A stretch of DNA of 64,000 bases, from assembly GCF_000423345.1 (NCBI RefSeq), contig NZ_AUHU01000017.1:16391-80390 (forward strand), given 5' to 3'. Both the position numbers and the translations under genes were made by a program. This document shows positions 63,659 through 64,000 of the stretch, in pieces. This DNA comes from Marinimicrobium agarilyticum DSM 16975. GTDB taxonomy: Bacteria > Pseudomonadota > Gammaproteobacteria > Pseudomonadales > Cellvibrionaceae. Under the pieces are notes generated by a model. That model was not told the DNA's origin and did no database searches. It was given only the letters and a program-made list of their open reading frames with translations. How positions within the stretch are numbered: position 1 is the stretch's first letter; the number at the start of each line of letters is the position of its first letter.

Positions 63659-64000
63659 TTACTCGATGATCTTGGAGACCACGCCAGCGCCTACGGTACG
63701 ACCGCCTTCACGAACCGCGAAGCGCAGACCTTCTTCCATCGCTACCGGATGAATCAGAGTCACGTTCATCTTCACGTTATCGCCCGGCATAACCATCTCA
63801 ACGCCTTCAGGCAGCTCACAAGCGCCTGTCACGTCGGTGGTGCGGAAGTAGAACTGCGGACGATAGCCCTTGAAGAACGGCGTGTGACGGCCACCTTCGT
63901 CTTTGGACAGCACGTACACTTCGCCTTCGAACTTCGCGTGCGGGGTAACAGAACCCGGCTTCGCCAGAACCTGGCCACGCTCAACTTCGTCACGCTTGGT
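63659..64000 (-). CDS. tuf: Elongation factor Tu, C-terminal part (truncated by window edge)
   Basis: The last 114 codons of EF-Tu are present, from [20 protein letters not shown] through [19 protein letters not shown] to [11 protein letters not shown]. This covers part of domain II and domain III. EF-Tu delivers aminoacyl-tRNA to the ribosome. The start lies beyond the right edge. The str operon (rpsL-rpsG-fusA-tuf) should continue there. Confidence 0.97.
   Translation of the reverse strand, partial: TKRDEVERGQVLAKPGSVTPHAKFEGEVYVLSKDEGGRHTPFFKGYRPQFYFRTTDVTGACELPEGVEMVMPGDNVKMNVTLIHPVAMEEGLRFAVREGGRTVGAGVVSKIIE

Overview
The window looks like a chromosomal segment of a marine gammaproteobacterium, probably near the Cellvibrionales (Marinimicrobium/Saccharophagus/Microbulbifer-like). 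That placement is an inference from gene content: several large TonB-dependent receptors, a Gram-negative ssb/uvrA neighbourhood, fabA-fabB, and the S10-spc-alpha ribosomal cluster in gammaproteobacterial order. No rRNA, tRNA or CRISPR array was seen.

Region 1 (1-6252) is an integron cassette array. Seven attC sites separate small genes, all on the minus strand: a truncated PhyH-type dioxygenase, small membrane proteins, a HEPN-like protein, an orphan, a KTSC-domain protein and a glyoxalase-family protein. In most cassettes the outer attC core sites are complementary, as expected. Cassette orientation puts the attI end at about 6250-6380, but no integrase is there; phoX follows directly. Two IS3-family elements have inserted, one in a cassette leader and one inside an attC.

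Region 2 (6300-15406) holds a phosphorus-scavenging operon, TonB receptor - phytase - PhoX phosphatase, behind a clear Pho box. Divergent from it are a degenerate GGDEF protein and an AraC-type regulator. Region 3 (15386-19790) is a thiamine salvage unit: TPP riboswitch, TonB receptor, YkoF-like thiamine-binding protein, PnuT transporter and a small-molecule kinase. Region 4 (19886-25661) holds a DUF6249 protein/ECF sigma/anti-sigma-like operon, a chemoreceptor, a Gfo/Idh/MocA oxidoreductase and a type II NADH dehydrogenase. Region 5 (26109-29734) is an arsenic operon (arsR-acr3-gapdh-arsJ). Region 6 (29858-35529) has a secreted protein and a second Pho-box-preceded unit, a surface lipoprotein plus TonB receptor. 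Region 7 (35686-40048) is a MacAB-like efflux system with two tandem paralogous permeases.

Region 8 (40126-49415) carries ispB, fabA-fabB, an RmlD-like reductase, ssb, a YajR-like transporter and uvrA. Region 9 (49547-64000) is rplQ back through rpsJ, ending in a truncated tuf.

The most unusual structure is an unexplained repeat family: six palindromic elements in three inverted pairs (17065-17359, 25681-26077, 46146-46424). Each has a conserved 51-52 nt core closed by a 28-30 bp stem. The stem sequence is different in every copy yet self-complementary. Core differences are compensatory, so secondary structure appears to be what is conserved. The three loci sit in different transcriptional contexts, so they are not ordinary terminators.
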